DNA of 64,000 bases from Mycolicibacterium elephantis DSM 44368 (GCF_004014805.1 NZ_ATDN01000034.1:151081-215080); one strand, 5' to 3'. Counted from the first letter of the stretch, positions 7,612 to 15,708 are shown. The notes: generated by a model not told the origin, from the letters alone. Translations and numbers: made by a program.

Positions 7612-9733
7612 TTCAACCGCCTACGAGCGTCTAGTCGACGCGCTTCGCGACTACGGCAGCACTATCACCGAGAATGGCCACGGCAAGGCACAAGCCCAGT
7701 GTCCAGCTCACGACGATGGTCGAGCGTCGCTGTCTGTCACCGCGATTGACGGTTCGGTGCTGGTGTATTGCCATGCTGGCTGCCAGACCCCTGACGTCCT
7801 GGCTGCGGTCCGGCTCGAGCTGTGCGACTTGTTCGATGACCGCCGCGAATCGGTCTACGAGTATCCCGATGGTCGCCGGGTGCACCGCACCCCCGACAAG
7901 CGGTTCTTTCAGAAGGGTGAAACTCAAGGCACTGCCCTTTACCGCGCCGACCGCATCGGGACCGCCGAAACGGTTTACGTGTGCGAAGGCGAAAAGGACG
8001 TGCTGGCAGTCGAATCCGTAGGCGGTGCGGCCGTGTGCCCGGCGATGGGCGCCGGGAAGGCGCACAAGTTCGACTGGTCACCGCTGCGCGGTAAGCGTGT
8101 CATCGTCGTGGCCGATAGAGACGAGGCCGGCCGCAAGCACGCCGCCCAGGTGGCCGAGCTGCTGGACGGTATCGCCGCGTCAGTTGCGGTGGTGGAGGCG
8201 GCAACTGGTAAGGATGCTGCCGACCACATCGCCGCCGGGAAGACTCTTGAGCAACTGGTGTCGCTCACCGATGGCATGCCACGCCTGTGGCGGGCCACTG
8301 ACCTACGGCCCGCCGCGCAAGCCCGATGGCTTGCCAAAGGCAGGCTGCCCCTGGCGTCGATCAGCCTGCTGGTCGGTGACGAGGGTATCGGCAAGTCGCT
8401 GCTGTGGGTGTGGATCGTCGCAGCCGTCACCACGGGCAAACCGCTTCCCGAGTTCGGCATCCCCGAGCGCGACCCACAGCACGTCATCCTCGTTTTCACC
8501 GAGGACGATTGGTCCCCCACCGTGCGGCCCCGTTTGGAGGTCGCGGGGGCAGACCTGACCCGAATCCAGGTCATCTGTACCGAGGACGACGGCAGCGGAG
8601 CGCCGACATTCCCGCGCGACCTCCACCTGATCGAACAAGCCGACCCGCCCCCCGCGCTAGTCGTGGTCGACGCTTGGCTCGACACCGTCCCACCCGGCCT
8701 ACCGGTGCGCGACCCGCAACAGGCCCGCCAAGCCTTGCACCCATGGCGCGAACTGGCCACCGCAACCGACGCCGCGGTTCTGCTGCTCTGCCACACCAAC
8801 CGTGTCGCCTCGGCCAACGCTCGTGACCGCTATGGCGCGACGGGCGAACTGCGCAAGAAAGCGCGCATGACGCTCTACGCCCAGATCGATGACGATGGCC
8901 GCCTGGTCGTCGGCCCCGAGAAGATGAACACCGCTGCGCCGATTCCGGCCTCAGCGTTCACGATCACCGCGGTTCAGCACTTCCCGGCCACCGAGGACGG
9001 CGACGGCACCGTGCCCTTGTTGACCTACGCCGGGGAGTCTGAGCGCACCGCCCGCGAGCACATCGCCGACGCTTACGACACCGACCACGGCACCGATTCC
9101 CAAGACCGCGCCGACGCCGAACGCTGGCTCCGCGACTACCTCGCCCAAGAGGGTCCACGCGCCCGTTCCGCCGACGCCAAACGGGAAGCCGCCAAGGCCG
9201 GAATCAGCGACAAGATGCTCCGCCGCGCCCGCAACCGCCTCGGCGTCACGATCAGCTACGAGGGAATGCCAGCAACGTCGGTCTGGTCCCTGCCCGAGCA
9301 GACCCGCGACGATGCACCAAACGGTCGCGCCCAGCCTTCCGTATCGGAGGGCACAACAGACACAACAGGCGACAGAGCGTCCATCCACGCAGGTCACGCC
9401 AGATATGCCCAGTTGTGCCCACACGATCCCAAAGGGCACAACAGGGCAAACCAAGTGCCACCTGCACAAACACCACCCGACAGTACGGTTGTGCCCACTG
9501 ATACCGAGTTACGCCCCTCGAGGGCACAACAAGCGGCCCCCGGCGGGCTCACCCCATCGACACCCGGCCAGACCGAACGTGTCCAGCAAACACTGGCCAA
9601 GGTCCGCAACGGTGACCGTTCACCGCTGTGCCCCGAATGCTCACGCGCGCCGGCGCGCAGCGACACCGGGCGCTGTGACTTGTGCACCACCAAGGTCCGT
9701 CACGGCAACCTCGACAACGGCGGTGCATCATGA
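7604..9733 (+). CDS. Primase/helicase: CHC2-like zinc, TOPRIM and RecA-like ATPase
   Basis: The 709-residue replication protein has an N-terminal zinc motif with C33-P-A-H36 and C56-H-A-G-C60 and a TOPRIM fold with VYVCEGEKDVLAV (about 123) and VVADRDEAG (about 168). An AAA_25/RepA-like ATPase follows, with Walker A GDEGIGKS (about 257) and Walker B LVVVDAWLD. A disordered linker leads to a C-terminal four-Cys ribbon (CPECSRAP, CDLC). Such fusions initiate replication of phages, satellites and plasmids. ATG at 7604 was chosen over 7586 because overlap with the preceding gene is then only 8 bp. It implies that the element replicates after excision. Confidence 0.85.
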   Translation: MPNSTAYERLVDALRDYGSTITENGHGKAQAQCPAHDDGRASLSVTAIDGSVLVYCHAGCQTPDVLAAVRLELCDLFDDRRESVYEYPDGRRVHRTPDKRFFQKGETQGTALYRADRIGTAETVYVCEGEKDVLAVESVGGAAVCPAMGAGKAHKFDWSPLRGKRVIVVADRDEAGRKHAAQVAELLDGIAASVAVVEAATGKDAADHIAAGKTLEQLVSLTDGMPRLWRATDLRPAAQARWLAKGRLPLASISLLVGDEGIGKSLLWVWIVAAVTTGKPLPEFGIPERDPQHVILVFTEDDWSPTVRPRLEVAGADLTRIQVICTEDDGSGAPTFPRDLHLIEQADPPPALVVVDAWLDTVPPGLPVRDPQQARQALHPWRELATATDAAVLLLCHTNRVASANARDRYGATGELRKKARMTLYAQIDDDGRLVVGPEKMNTAAPIPASAFTITAVQHFPATEDGDGTVPLLTYAGESERTAREHIADAYDTDHGTDSQDRADAERWLRDYLAQEGPRARSADAKREAAKAGISDKMLRRARNRLGVTISYEGMPATSVWSLPEQTRDDAPNGRAQPSVSEGTTDTTGDRASIHAGHARYAQLCPHDPKGHNRANQVPPAQTPPDSTVVPTDTELRPSRAQQAAPGGLTPSTPGQTERVQQTLAKVRNGDRSPLCPECSRAPARSDTGRCDLCTTKVRHGNLDNGGAS

Positions 9734-9909
9734 GGCGGCCCGCCAAAGTGATAGCCCGTCGCCAGCTCGGCGATGGCCGCCGCCTCTACCAGGTGGTCTG
9801 CCCGCTGTGCGACGGGCGGCACTGGCTACCCGTGGCCGCCACCGGGTGCTGCCCGCGCCGACCAGGTCGCTTCTCCCTCCCGGTTGGGGGTGGAAAACAT
9901 GGCCGATAA
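9730..9909 (+). CDS. Small cysteine-containing protein
   Basis: The 59-residue product starts at an ATG overlapping the primase stop. It has VVCPLCDGRHWLP followed by CCPRRPGR, a compact zinc-ribbon-like pattern with a basic C-terminus. It overlaps the next gene by 11 bp. Function is unknown; it probably belongs to the replication and regulation operon. Confidence 0.5.
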   Translation: MRRPAKVIARRQLGDGRRLYQVVCPLCDGRHWLPVAATGCCPRRPGRFSLPVGGGKHGR

Positions 9910-10207
9910 AGGCGGTCCGCCGTGGGTCGAACTCTTGTCCGCGGTTCTGCGTCGCGCTCCGCGTCTGCCGAAAGCGTTGTGCCGTCGCCAGCCGTATCTG
10001 TTCGATGCGGACGACCCAGACCCAATCGAACGGGAAAACCAACAGCGCGAAGCGATGCGCCTCTGCAACGCCTGCCCACAGCTCGAGGAATGCCGCGCGT
10101 GGGTTGATTCACTGCCGAAGTCAAGCCGCCCGCATGGTGTTGTCGCGGGGCGTGTGTGGCCACCGCCACCCAAACCCGCTGGGCGCCCGAAGAAGGCAGC
10201 ACTATGA
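9899..10207 (+). CDS. WhiB-like iron-sulfur regulator
   Basis: The 102 residues carry the WhiB four-Cys arrangement: a first Cys in LPKALCRRQP, then CNACPQLEEC (C-x2-C-x5-C), with the acidic DADDPDPIERE stretch between. The glycine turn reads GVVAGR rather than the common GVWGG, and the tail RPKKAAL is basic, as expected for DNA contact. Phage-borne WhiB proteins are known to act as regulators of host or phage promoters. Its place between primase and excisionase-like genes suggests control of the element's own lifestyle genes. Confidence 0.82.
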   Translation: MADKGGPPWVELLSAVLRRAPRLPKALCRRQPYLFDADDPDPIERENQQREAMRLCNACPQLEECRAWVDSLPKSSRPHGVVAGRVWPPPPKPAGRPKKAAL

Positions 10208-10569
10208 CGCCGCGCCGGGGCGAAGCCGTGGTGCAGCTTGATCACGAGCAGTTCCGAGCGGTGCGCTATTGCGTAGCGGAAACAGTGCGGCGCCGCTTGC
10301 TATGCGGCGCTCCGGTTCCCGCATGGCTGCGCAAGCTGCACCAACAGCTCACAAGTTCCGTGTGCGGAACCGATTCCACAGTGCCCCAACAAGAATCAAT
10401 AGAAGCGATCGACACCGACGAAGCCGCAAAGATTCTCGGGTGCAGCACCCGCTACATCCGCCGAATCGCCTCCGACCTCGACGGCCAACGTATCGCCGGA
10501 CGGTGGATCTTCAACCGCGCCACCGTCACCGAATACGCCGACGCGAAAAGGACACGAACAGATGGCTGA
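10204..10569 (+). CDS. HTH protein, excisionase (RDF) candidate
   Basis: From the ATG at 10204 (ATGA overlap with the WhiB-like gene) the protein has 121 residues. The C-terminal half is a MerR/excisionase-type winged helix: IDTDEAAKILGCSTRYIRRIASDLDGQ, then a wing-like GRWIFNRATVTEYADAKR. The N-terminal half (about 1-60) is basic and Arg-rich. A small excisionase-like protein in an element with a serine integrase is a reasonable candidate for the recombination directionality factor. This is inference; serine-integrase RDFs are diverse and it could equally be a transcription regulator. Confidence 0.65.
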   Translation: MTPRRGEAVVQLDHEQFRAVRYCVAETVRRRLLCGAPVPAWLRKLHQQLTSSVCGTDSTVPQQESIEAIDTDEAAKILGCSTRYIRRIASDLDGQRIAGRWIFNRATVTEYADAKRTRTDG

Positions 10570-10801
10570 AACCGAGCAGGACACCACAGAGCGCGACCCC
10601 GTGATGGTGCTGCTGGACGGTGTTCGAGAGTTCGCCCGCACCCGCGACGAGCAGGCCGGCCGCGAAGTGCTGCTCGCGATGGTCAAGCAATACCTGGCAG
10701 AGCTTTCCGCTGCCGAGCTCGACGCGCTGCTCGAGGAAGTCCGCGAACCCGCCGAAACGGCCTACCCCGAGTCGTGGCGTCAGCCGAAAGCCCGCGACTA
10801 A
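10562..10801 (+). CDS. Small acidic helical protein
   Basis: The 79-residue product overlaps the preceding HTH gene by 8 bp. It is strongly acidic and predicted all-helical (DPVMVLLDGVREFARTRDEQAGREVLLAMVKQYLAELSA and similar), and has no cysteines or recognised motif. Small acidic phage proteins often act as inhibitors or adaptors, but nothing in the sequence shows a target. Confidence 0.55.
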   Translation: MAETEQDTTERDPVMVLLDGVREFARTRDEQAGREVLLAMVKQYLAELSAAELDALLEEVREPAETAYPESWRQPKARD

Positions 10802-10838
10802 CCACCAAACGCCATAACACCTGAGAGGACCACCCACA

Positions 10839-11717
10839 ATGGCATTCACCCGCACCGACGCCCGCGTCCTGAACCGCGCAGTCACCACTGCCGGTGGGAC
10901 ACTGCCCGACACCCTGACCAATCTGTTGACGGCCGCCGAGGAGATTCACGCCGCCGCCAACAAGCCCGCCGGCGACCCGCTGGCCGGACTAGCTGACGCC
11001 GCCGCAGCAGGCAAGGCCACCGCCGCCAAGATTCAGTCCGCGTTCGATCTGGCCGGAACACAAGCCGCCCAAGCCGATCACGCTCAGCGCACCCAGCGCG
11101 AAGCCGAAAGAGCAGTGATGTCGCGGTTCCGCAGAGAACTGGTCAACGGCGGCGCAGACCAGATCCTCGACTCGCTGCGCCCGGCATTCGATGAACACAT
11201 CGCCGGTATCGCCGCCATCGCCGAGAACATCGACATTCACGGCCACACACCTGAGTCGTTCCTCAACATCGCCACCCCGAAGACGCTGGCACTGTGGCAG
11301 TCCATCGGCACCCACGTCGACGCCCTCGACCGTATCGCCGCGGTCACCGACCTACTCGCGCACAACAGCGAAGCCCGCGTGATCCCGCGACCCGATGGCG
11401 GCACGCGACTGACCACCCGCCTCACCGCGTTGCGTGGCCGCGCCCTCTACTGCGGCAGCGACCAACTCGCCGTAGATGACGCACACAACATCTGGCGCAC
11501 CAACGGCCCACACCGACGCTCAGCCTGGTTCAAGCTCTACAGCAGCGCCGAACTACGCACCGTCGCCGAGGCCACCGAACGCCTCCGCACCTGGTGCGAA
11601 ACGACATGGGACGCATTCGAGGACGCCCGCGCATCCCGACACACCACGGTCGACGGCGAGCTTGTCCCAGACCCGCCTCAGCCCAACCCGTTCCGCCGCG
11701 TTGAGGAGACCGTGTGA
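10839..11717 (+). CDS. Unknown element protein, 292 residues
   Basis: A ribosome-binding site (GAGAGGACC) precedes the ATG. The protein is mostly helical and alanine-rich, with a probable coiled coil at about 55-115 (AGKATAAKIQSAFDLAGTQAAQADHAQRTQREAERA), and a more structured C-terminal half with LRGRALYCGSDQL and an RSAWFKLYSSAELRTVAEATERL segment. It has no signal peptide or membrane segment. It is not recognisably a portal, scaffold or capsid protein. Codon use matches the operon. Confidence 0.6.
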   Translation: MAFTRTDARVLNRAVTTAGGTLPDTLTNLLTAAEEIHAAANKPAGDPLAGLADAAAAGKATAAKIQSAFDLAGTQAAQADHAQRTQREAERAVMSRFRRELVNGGADQILDSLRPAFDEHIAGIAAIAENIDIHGHTPESFLNIATPKTLALWQSIGTHVDALDRIAAVTDLLAHNSEARVIPRPDGGTRLTTRLTALRGRALYCGSDQLAVDDAHNIWRTNGPHRRSAWFKLYSSAELRTVAEATERLRTWCETTWDAFEDARASRHTTVDGELVPDPPQPNPFRRVEETV

Positions 11718-11851
11718 CCAACCAACCTGATGCCACCGACCAAGACGAGCAGCCCACACCCACGGTGGCCAACCTCAAAAGCGGAGCAGCCACCGACGAC
11801 CAAGGCCGCCACCGCCAACCCCTCTACCCCGAGCACTGGACACGACGATGA
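11714..11851 (+). CDS. Short acidic peptide gene (45 residues)
   Basis: A GTG overlapping the previous stop (GTGA) opens a 45-codon frame beginning MTNQPDATDQDEQPTPTV and ending PLYPEHWTRR, with a TGA at 11849-11851. The translational coupling and GC-rich third positions support a real gene, but it is short and has no known relatives that I recognise. Confidence 0.45.
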   Translation: MTNQPDATDQDEQPTPTVANLKSGAATDDQGRHRQPLYPEHWTRR

Positions 11852-11928
11852 ACTTCGCCGCGCGGTGATTCCTCCTGGGCCGCCGCGCGGGCGAGCCGAC
11901 GCGCTGCAGGTGGTCCTCGCGCGTCACG

Positions 11929-11980
11929 CCCCGAGCCCGACACACGCGCGTCTTGCTTGCGCGCTCTCGGGCTCGGGGCA
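11929..11980. repeat. Strong 13-bp stem-loop upstream of the HNH gene
   Basis: GCCCCGAGCCCGA (11929-11941) is perfectly complementary in inverse to TCGGGCTCGGGGC (11968-11980). The 26-nt loop contains a further GCGCG/CGCGC pairing possibility. It lies in the only roughly 150-bp non-coding gap of the packaging region, 21 bp before the HNH start. No T-tract follows. It could be a processing or attenuation hairpin, or part of a packaging (cos/pac) region. Confidence 0.7.
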
Positions 11981-12001
11981 CCACCGACAGGAACACACAC
12001 G

Positions 12002-12418
12002 ATGAACCCACGACCACGCCGCGAGAACGACGCTCGACGCAAACGTATCCGCGCCACACTCCGACGCGAGGCCAGACCGTGCCACCTCTGCGGCGGCGAC
12101 ATCGACTACCAAGCCCACCACCTCGACCCACTGAGCTTTCAAGTCGACCACCTCTGGCAAGTCGCCAACGGCGGCCCCGAACACGACCCCGACAACGTCG
12201 CCAGCGCACACAGAGCCTGTAACCGGCTGCGCTCCGACCGCATCGACGCCATCGCCATCGCCACCGCCGCCCGCTACGGCGTCACCCTCAAGCCCGACAA
12301 TCCGCGCACACCAACCAACACGCCACGCTGCCCCCAAGGCGTGCCCTGCCCGCGCTGCAACGGCACCCACAACCCACGCCCCGGCGTCAGCTTCATCACC
12401 AACCGGAAGTGGTGGTGA
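12002..12418 (+). CDS. HNH endonuclease
   Basis: The 138-residue protein has a basic N-terminus (RPRRENDARRKRIRATLRRE). The zinc pair CHLC and the nuclease core QVDHLWQVANGGPEHDPDNVASAHRACN supply the DH...N...H pattern of the beta-beta-alpha-metal fold. A second Cys pair (CPRC) lies near the C-terminus. In many phages and in capsid-forming satellites an HNH protein is encoded just before the terminase and is required for cos cleavage and packaging; position here matches that role. Confidence 0.88.
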   Translation: MNPRPRRENDARRKRIRATLRREARPCHLCGGDIDYQAHHLDPLSFQVDHLWQVANGGPEHDPDNVASAHRACNRLRSDRIDAIAIATAARYGVTLKPDNPRTPTNTPRCPQGVPCPRCNGTHNPRPGVSFITNRKWW

Positions 12419-12505
12419 CCTCGATGAACACCAGGGTGGGGATGCACTCAGATCGGGCGCGTCACGTTCCACCTCTCGTCATAGGGATAAATCTGGAGGG
12501 TCGAA

Positions 12506-12733
12506 ATGGCGCAGCCTGACAACGCGGCTTCTGACGGCGATAGGGCACGTCTGGAGGCGCTTCGCGACCGCCTCGAAGAAGTCTTGAATGATCCGCAGAC
12601 CACGCCGCGTGACCTTGCGGCGGTGTCGCGTGAGTACCGGCAGACAGTGGCGGCGCTGGCGTCGCTGACACCCGTACAGGGCACGTCGAAGCTCGATGAG
12701 ATCGCGGCACGGCGTCGGAAGCGGGGCGCCTGA
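12506..12733 (+). CDS. terS: Putative small terminase subunit
   Basis: The 75-residue product starts at ATG after GGAGGG and ends 2 bp before the large terminase start. It is helical (ARLEALRDRLEEVLNDPQT, then RDLAAVSREYRQTVAAL) and ends with KLDEIAARRRKRGA, a tail often seen in short actinophage small terminases or terminase-adjacent proteins. Assignment rests mainly on position and tail; a clear HTH is not visible. Confidence 0.6.
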   Translation: MAQPDNAASDGDRARLEALRDRLEEVLNDPQTTPRDLAAVSREYRQTVAALASLTPVQGTSKLDEIAARRRKRGA

Positions 12734-12735
12734 AA

Positions 12736-14139
12736 GTGTCTGCTGCCACCGTCACGACCGAGCCGACGTTCTCGCGGGTGCCCGCCGGGGACGAGGCAAC
12801 CGGGCAGGATTGCATCGACCTGGCCACCGGCTACGGGGTGCCGCTGGATGAGTGGCAGGCCGACATCATTCGCGGGGTGCTGCGCGAAACCGATGGCGGC
12901 TGGTCGGCGTCGCAGGCCGGTCTGGTGGTGTCGCGGCAGAACGGTAAAGGGCAAATCCTGATCGCGCTGGAGTTGTTCGGATTGTTCGAACTCGGCGAGC
13001 AGATCTTGCACACTGCGCATTCGGTGCGGACCTCAAGTGATGCGTTTCGCCGACTGTGGAACGTGATCCAGTCGCACCCCGATCTTGCGGGCCGGGTGCG
13101 ACGGCACTCGCAGATGATCGGCGCGGAATACGTCGAACTGGACTCTGGTGCGCGGATCTCGTTTTCCACGCGCTCGGCCTCGGTGGGTCGCGGGCTGTCG
13201 CTGGATCGTCTCATCGTTGACGAGGCCGAGGACTTGCCGGCCGCCGAGGTGGGTGCGCTGGCGCCGACGGTGTTCTCACGCCCTAGAGCGCAGTCGATCT
13301 ATTTCGGTACCGCGCCGGGAGTGACACATGACGCCGCAGCGTTCGGTGCGATGCGAGCCACCGCCCACAGCGGCCTCAACCCGCGGCTGGCGTGGTGGGA
13401 ATGGTGCGCCGACTGGGGCCACGACGTTGACGACCAGGCTATGTGGGTGCGGGTCAATCCCGCTGTCGCGGCGGGACGCATCCCGCTGCAGGCCATCATT
13501 GATGACCGGGCGATTCTGCCCGTCGAGCAGTTTCAGGCTGAGCGGCTGTCGATGTGGCCGCCCACCACCGCGCGGCATGTTCCGATCATCACGGAATCGG
13601 CGTGGGAGAAGCTGCGCGCCGATAGCCCGGGTTTAGATGTGTCGCCGGATGCGTTCGGTGTCGACATGTCGCACTCGCTACACATTTCGGTGGTCGCGTG
13701 CTGGATGGTCGATGACCGGGCGCACGTCGAGGAATTATGGGCCGGAACCGATGTCGCTAGCGCCGTGGAGTGGATCGTCGCCGCAGCGACCGATACCTGC
13801 GAGGTAGTCATTGACGACTACTCACCGGCGGCGCAGTTGATTCCCGAGCTGAAGCCACGGCGAATCGAGTTGCGCCGCACCAACGCCCGTGACATGGCCA
13901 AGGGCTGCCTGCTGTTCGAAACCCGCATGAACGCAGGGACCCTAACCCACCGCGGGCAGCAGTCGTTGACCAATGCGGTGATGGGAGCCCAGAAACGGCC
14001 GATCGGCGACGCTGGCGGCTGGGGGTGGGACCGCCGCGATTCCTCGGTGGCAATCCATCAGGTAGTGGCGGCCACCCTCGCGCTGCTCGGCGCGACCTGG
14101 GCCGGCGACAAACCCACCGGCGAAGCATTCTTCCTATGA
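12736..14139 (+). CDS. terL: Terminase large subunit
   Basis: The 467-residue DNA-packaging motor has an N-terminal ATPase with an adenine-binding DEWQ, Walker A-like SRQNGKGQ (66-73), Walker B LIVDEAED (about 159-166) and motif III FGTAPG. The C-terminal nuclease (RNase H fold) has acidic residues in FGVDMSH and VIDDYSPA. The length is normal, so it is probably intact. GTG start at 12736. Downstream, where portal and capsid genes are expected, there is only a 119-bp gap and then genes on the other strand. Confidence 0.9.
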   Translation: MSAATVTTEPTFSRVPAGDEATGQDCIDLATGYGVPLDEWQADIIRGVLRETDGGWSASQAGLVVSRQNGKGQILIALELFGLFELGEQILHTAHSVRTSSDAFRRLWNVIQSHPDLAGRVRRHSQMIGAEYVELDSGARISFSTRSASVGRGLSLDRLIVDEAEDLPAAEVGALAPTVFSRPRAQSIYFGTAPGVTHDAAAFGAMRATAHSGLNPRLAWWEWCADWGHDVDDQAMWVRVNPAVAAGRIPLQAIIDDRAILPVEQFQAERLSMWPPTTARHVPIITESAWEKLRADSPGLDVSPDAFGVDMSHSLHISVVACWMVDDRAHVEELWAGTDVASAVEWIVAAATDTCEVVIDDYSPAAQLIPELKPRRIELRRTNARDMAKGCLLFETRMNAGTLTHRGQQSLTNAVMGAQKRPIGDAGGWGWDRRDSSVAIHQVVAATLALLGATWAGDKPTGEAFFL

Positions 14140-14258
14140 CACAGATCAGAGCGGGTGGATCACCTCGCGGCCGCCTGGGCTGGCGTGTTACCAAAGGCGC
14201 GCCCGCGCGGTTGGCCGTTGACATGTGTGGGCACCGAGGAACGGCTAGGCGTAATTCG

Positions 14259-14750
14259 TCATTTCGGTTCTGGCGATGTCTCGGAGTTAGGGTCATCACG
14301 CATTAATACGTCCCACTGGCCCGTAGGGGCCAGCAACATGGGTGACTGCGGGTCAAGCTGTATGGACGTCGTGTGCAGCGACTGTCGTAAGAATGGAAAC
14401 AGATCGTTGGCGGCGTGGTTCGCAATCCCGGAGCGGTAGTCGTCCGGTATCCGGGCAAGAATCCCGTCTGTATCGTCCTTCGATAGGAGTGCGGGCGATT
14501 TCGGGTCTATTTCGTAGAGCCCTTGCATGCTGATTTCGATTCCAATCAACTTGTGCGTGAATGTGGCTGTCAATTCAACGACGAGGTTCCCGTCGTCAAG
14601 GCTTTTGAGTTTCACGTTGCCACTGTCGTTTTTCGCCCATTCTGGCTGTTCGCGGTCCCTACCCCATGCGAGAGCGTTGATGCGAACAGTCCTGACGTCT
14701 CGAAGTCGAAAGGCGATGCCGCCGGACAGCGGCGGTTTAGACTCGCCCAC
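14259..14750 (-). CDS. SecB-like chaperone of a TAC module
   Basis: The product is 163 residues from the GTG at 14750. The signature is the SecB-type end: ANDLFPFLRQSLHTTSIQLDP followed by PMLLAPTG, matching the L-F/Y-P-Y/F-x-R ... L-x-L-x-P pattern. The preceding strands KLKSLDDGNLVVELTATF and IGIEISMQGLYEID fit the SecB beta sheet. It overlaps the HTH antitoxin gene by 14 bp. In M. tuberculosis the SecB-like Rv1957 protects and folds the HigA1 antitoxin; the same role is inferred here. It is not the general export SecB, which actinobacteria usually lack. Compared with Rv1957 (about 181 residues) it is slightly short. Confidence 0.65.
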   Translation of the reverse strand: MGESKPPLSGGIAFRLRDVRTVRINALAWGRDREQPEWAKNDSGNVKLKSLDDGNLVVELTATFTHKLIGIEISMQGLYEIDPKSPALLSKDDTDGILARIPDDYRSGIANHAANDLFPFLRQSLHTTSIQLDPQSPMLLAPTGQWDVLMRDDPNSETSPEPK

Positions 14751-15204
14751 GGCTCACCACATCCGGCATCCATGGAAAGGATGCTTCGTCTTCGTGGACC
14801 GTACTAATTCCCTCCCACCTCGAAATGAAGTCGGACTCCGACTCTGCCGACGGCCTGATGCTTAGAATCACGTTCGCTAGCTGGGGCATTGCAATCGTCA
14901 CATCCCAGCGGGGTTCTGCCGTCCGAGAACCGGCGAACTCCGTTACGCGGTGTTCGATGAGCGCACCGACAGCTCGCGCATATCGCCGCACCGTCGACAA
15001 TCGAGGGTCGGAGTCGAGTCGCTCGAAGCGGCTTACGGCGCTCTTATCCCGGCCGATTACCTTGGCGACGTCTTCTTGTGTCAGACCCAACTCCTGGCGA
15101 AGCCGGACGAGATCAGCAAGCATCTCGAGATCGTTATGGGCGAGAGCCTTGGCGTTGCGCTCCTCGTGGGTCAGGTCATCTGGATTGAACGGATCATTCG
15201 ACAT
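14737..15204 (-). CDS. XRE/HigA-like antitoxin with C-terminal extension
   Basis: The product is 155 residues from the ATG at 15204 (GGAGAGG site 8 nt upstream). The central HTH reads LGLTQEDVAKVIGRDKSAVSRFERLDSDPRLSTVRRYARAVGA (about 40-82), a classic Cro/XRE fold. A strand-rich middle follows, with a tail containing the hydrophobic cluster EASFPWMPDV. In TAC systems the antitoxin carries such a C-terminal chaperone-addiction segment with aromatic residues that SecB must bind. The order toxin, antitoxin, chaperone is that of Rv1955-Rv1956-Rv1957. A palindrome just upstream is its likely operator. Confidence 0.7.
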   Translation of the reverse strand: MSNDPFNPDDLTHEERNAKALAHNDLEMLADLVRLRQELGLTQEDVAKVIGRDKSAVSRFERLDSDPRLSTVRRYARAVGALIEHRVTEFAGSRTAEPRWDVTIAMPQLANVILSIRPSAESESDFISRWEGISTVHEDEASFPWMPDVVSRGRV

Positions 15205-15227
15205 GGGTCGGCCTCTCCATCCCAATA

Positions 15228-15247
15228 TGTTGCGGTATTCCGCAACA
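15228..15247. promoter_or_regulatory. Palindromic operator candidate between toxin and antitoxin
   Basis: TGTTGCGGTATTCCGCAACA has two perfect 8-bp arms around TATT. It lies in the 48-bp gap between the toxin stop and the antitoxin start, so it could be the XRE protein's site controlling an internal antitoxin-chaperone promoter. A hairpin in the mRNA that reduces downstream translation is an alternative. Confidence 0.6.
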
Positions 15248-15252
15248 ACAGT

Positions 15253-15618
15253 CTAGGCGCCGCTGGTCATGCCCCGGGCTTTCAACCACTTCATGAACCG
15301 GTCGCGAGCCTTCCGAATATCGCTATCTTGTGCCCTTGACGTGGCAAAACGTAGGGAAAATGTCCGTTTGCCGGTGACCGAGACCCCGGCGGCGAGGTTA
15401 TCTTGCTGATCGGGCTCTCCGTAGTACATCCGATACATCTGCCGGCCATCGGCACCGCGCGACTTCAATTCACCCATCACGTGCTGAGAGGGAACACGTA
15501 GCGGCGATTTATGGTGCCCGATCAAGAGCCCGCCGGGGTCTTTCGACATGTCGATGAGTTCCGACAGGAACGACCAGGCGTCGAGATCGTCTACTCGGAG
15601 ATTAGACAGCTCGTCCAC
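15253..15618 (-). CDS. HigB/RelE-like toxin candidate of the TAC module
   Basis: From the GTG at 15618 the product has 121 residues. The C-terminal half has the order expected for a RelE/HigB ribonuclease fold: strand QMYRMYYGEP, strand NLAAGVSVTGKRTFSLRF, then the helix SDIRKARDRFMKWLKARG. Assignment relies on this pattern plus context and is moderate. The frame stays open upstream to 15709 and encodes a Cys-rich stretch (CPQCAAGGC ... GNCEWDYTDEC) preceded by an excellent AGGAGGA site, but the only start codon there is CTG (15708). The real protein may therefore be about 151 residues with a zinc-binding N-terminus. Confidence 0.5.
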   Translation of the reverse strand: MDELSNLRVDDLDAWSFLSELIDMSKDPGGLLIGHHKSPLRVPSQHVMGELKSRGADGRQMYRMYYGEPDQQDNLAAGVSVTGKRTFSLRFATSRAQDSDIRKARDRFMKWLKARGMTSGA

Positions 15619-15708
15619 GCACTCGTCGGTGTAATCCCATTCGCAGTTCCCCCGACGTAGACGGCAACCGCCGGCGGCGCACTGGGGGCAATCATCGTCG
15701 GGCGGCAG

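Noticed and set aside
14259..14750. SecB-like gene as the general export chaperone
   Set aside because: Actinobacteria normally lack SecB, and this gene is locked to a toxin-antitoxin pair on a mobile element, so a dedicated TAC chaperone is more likely.
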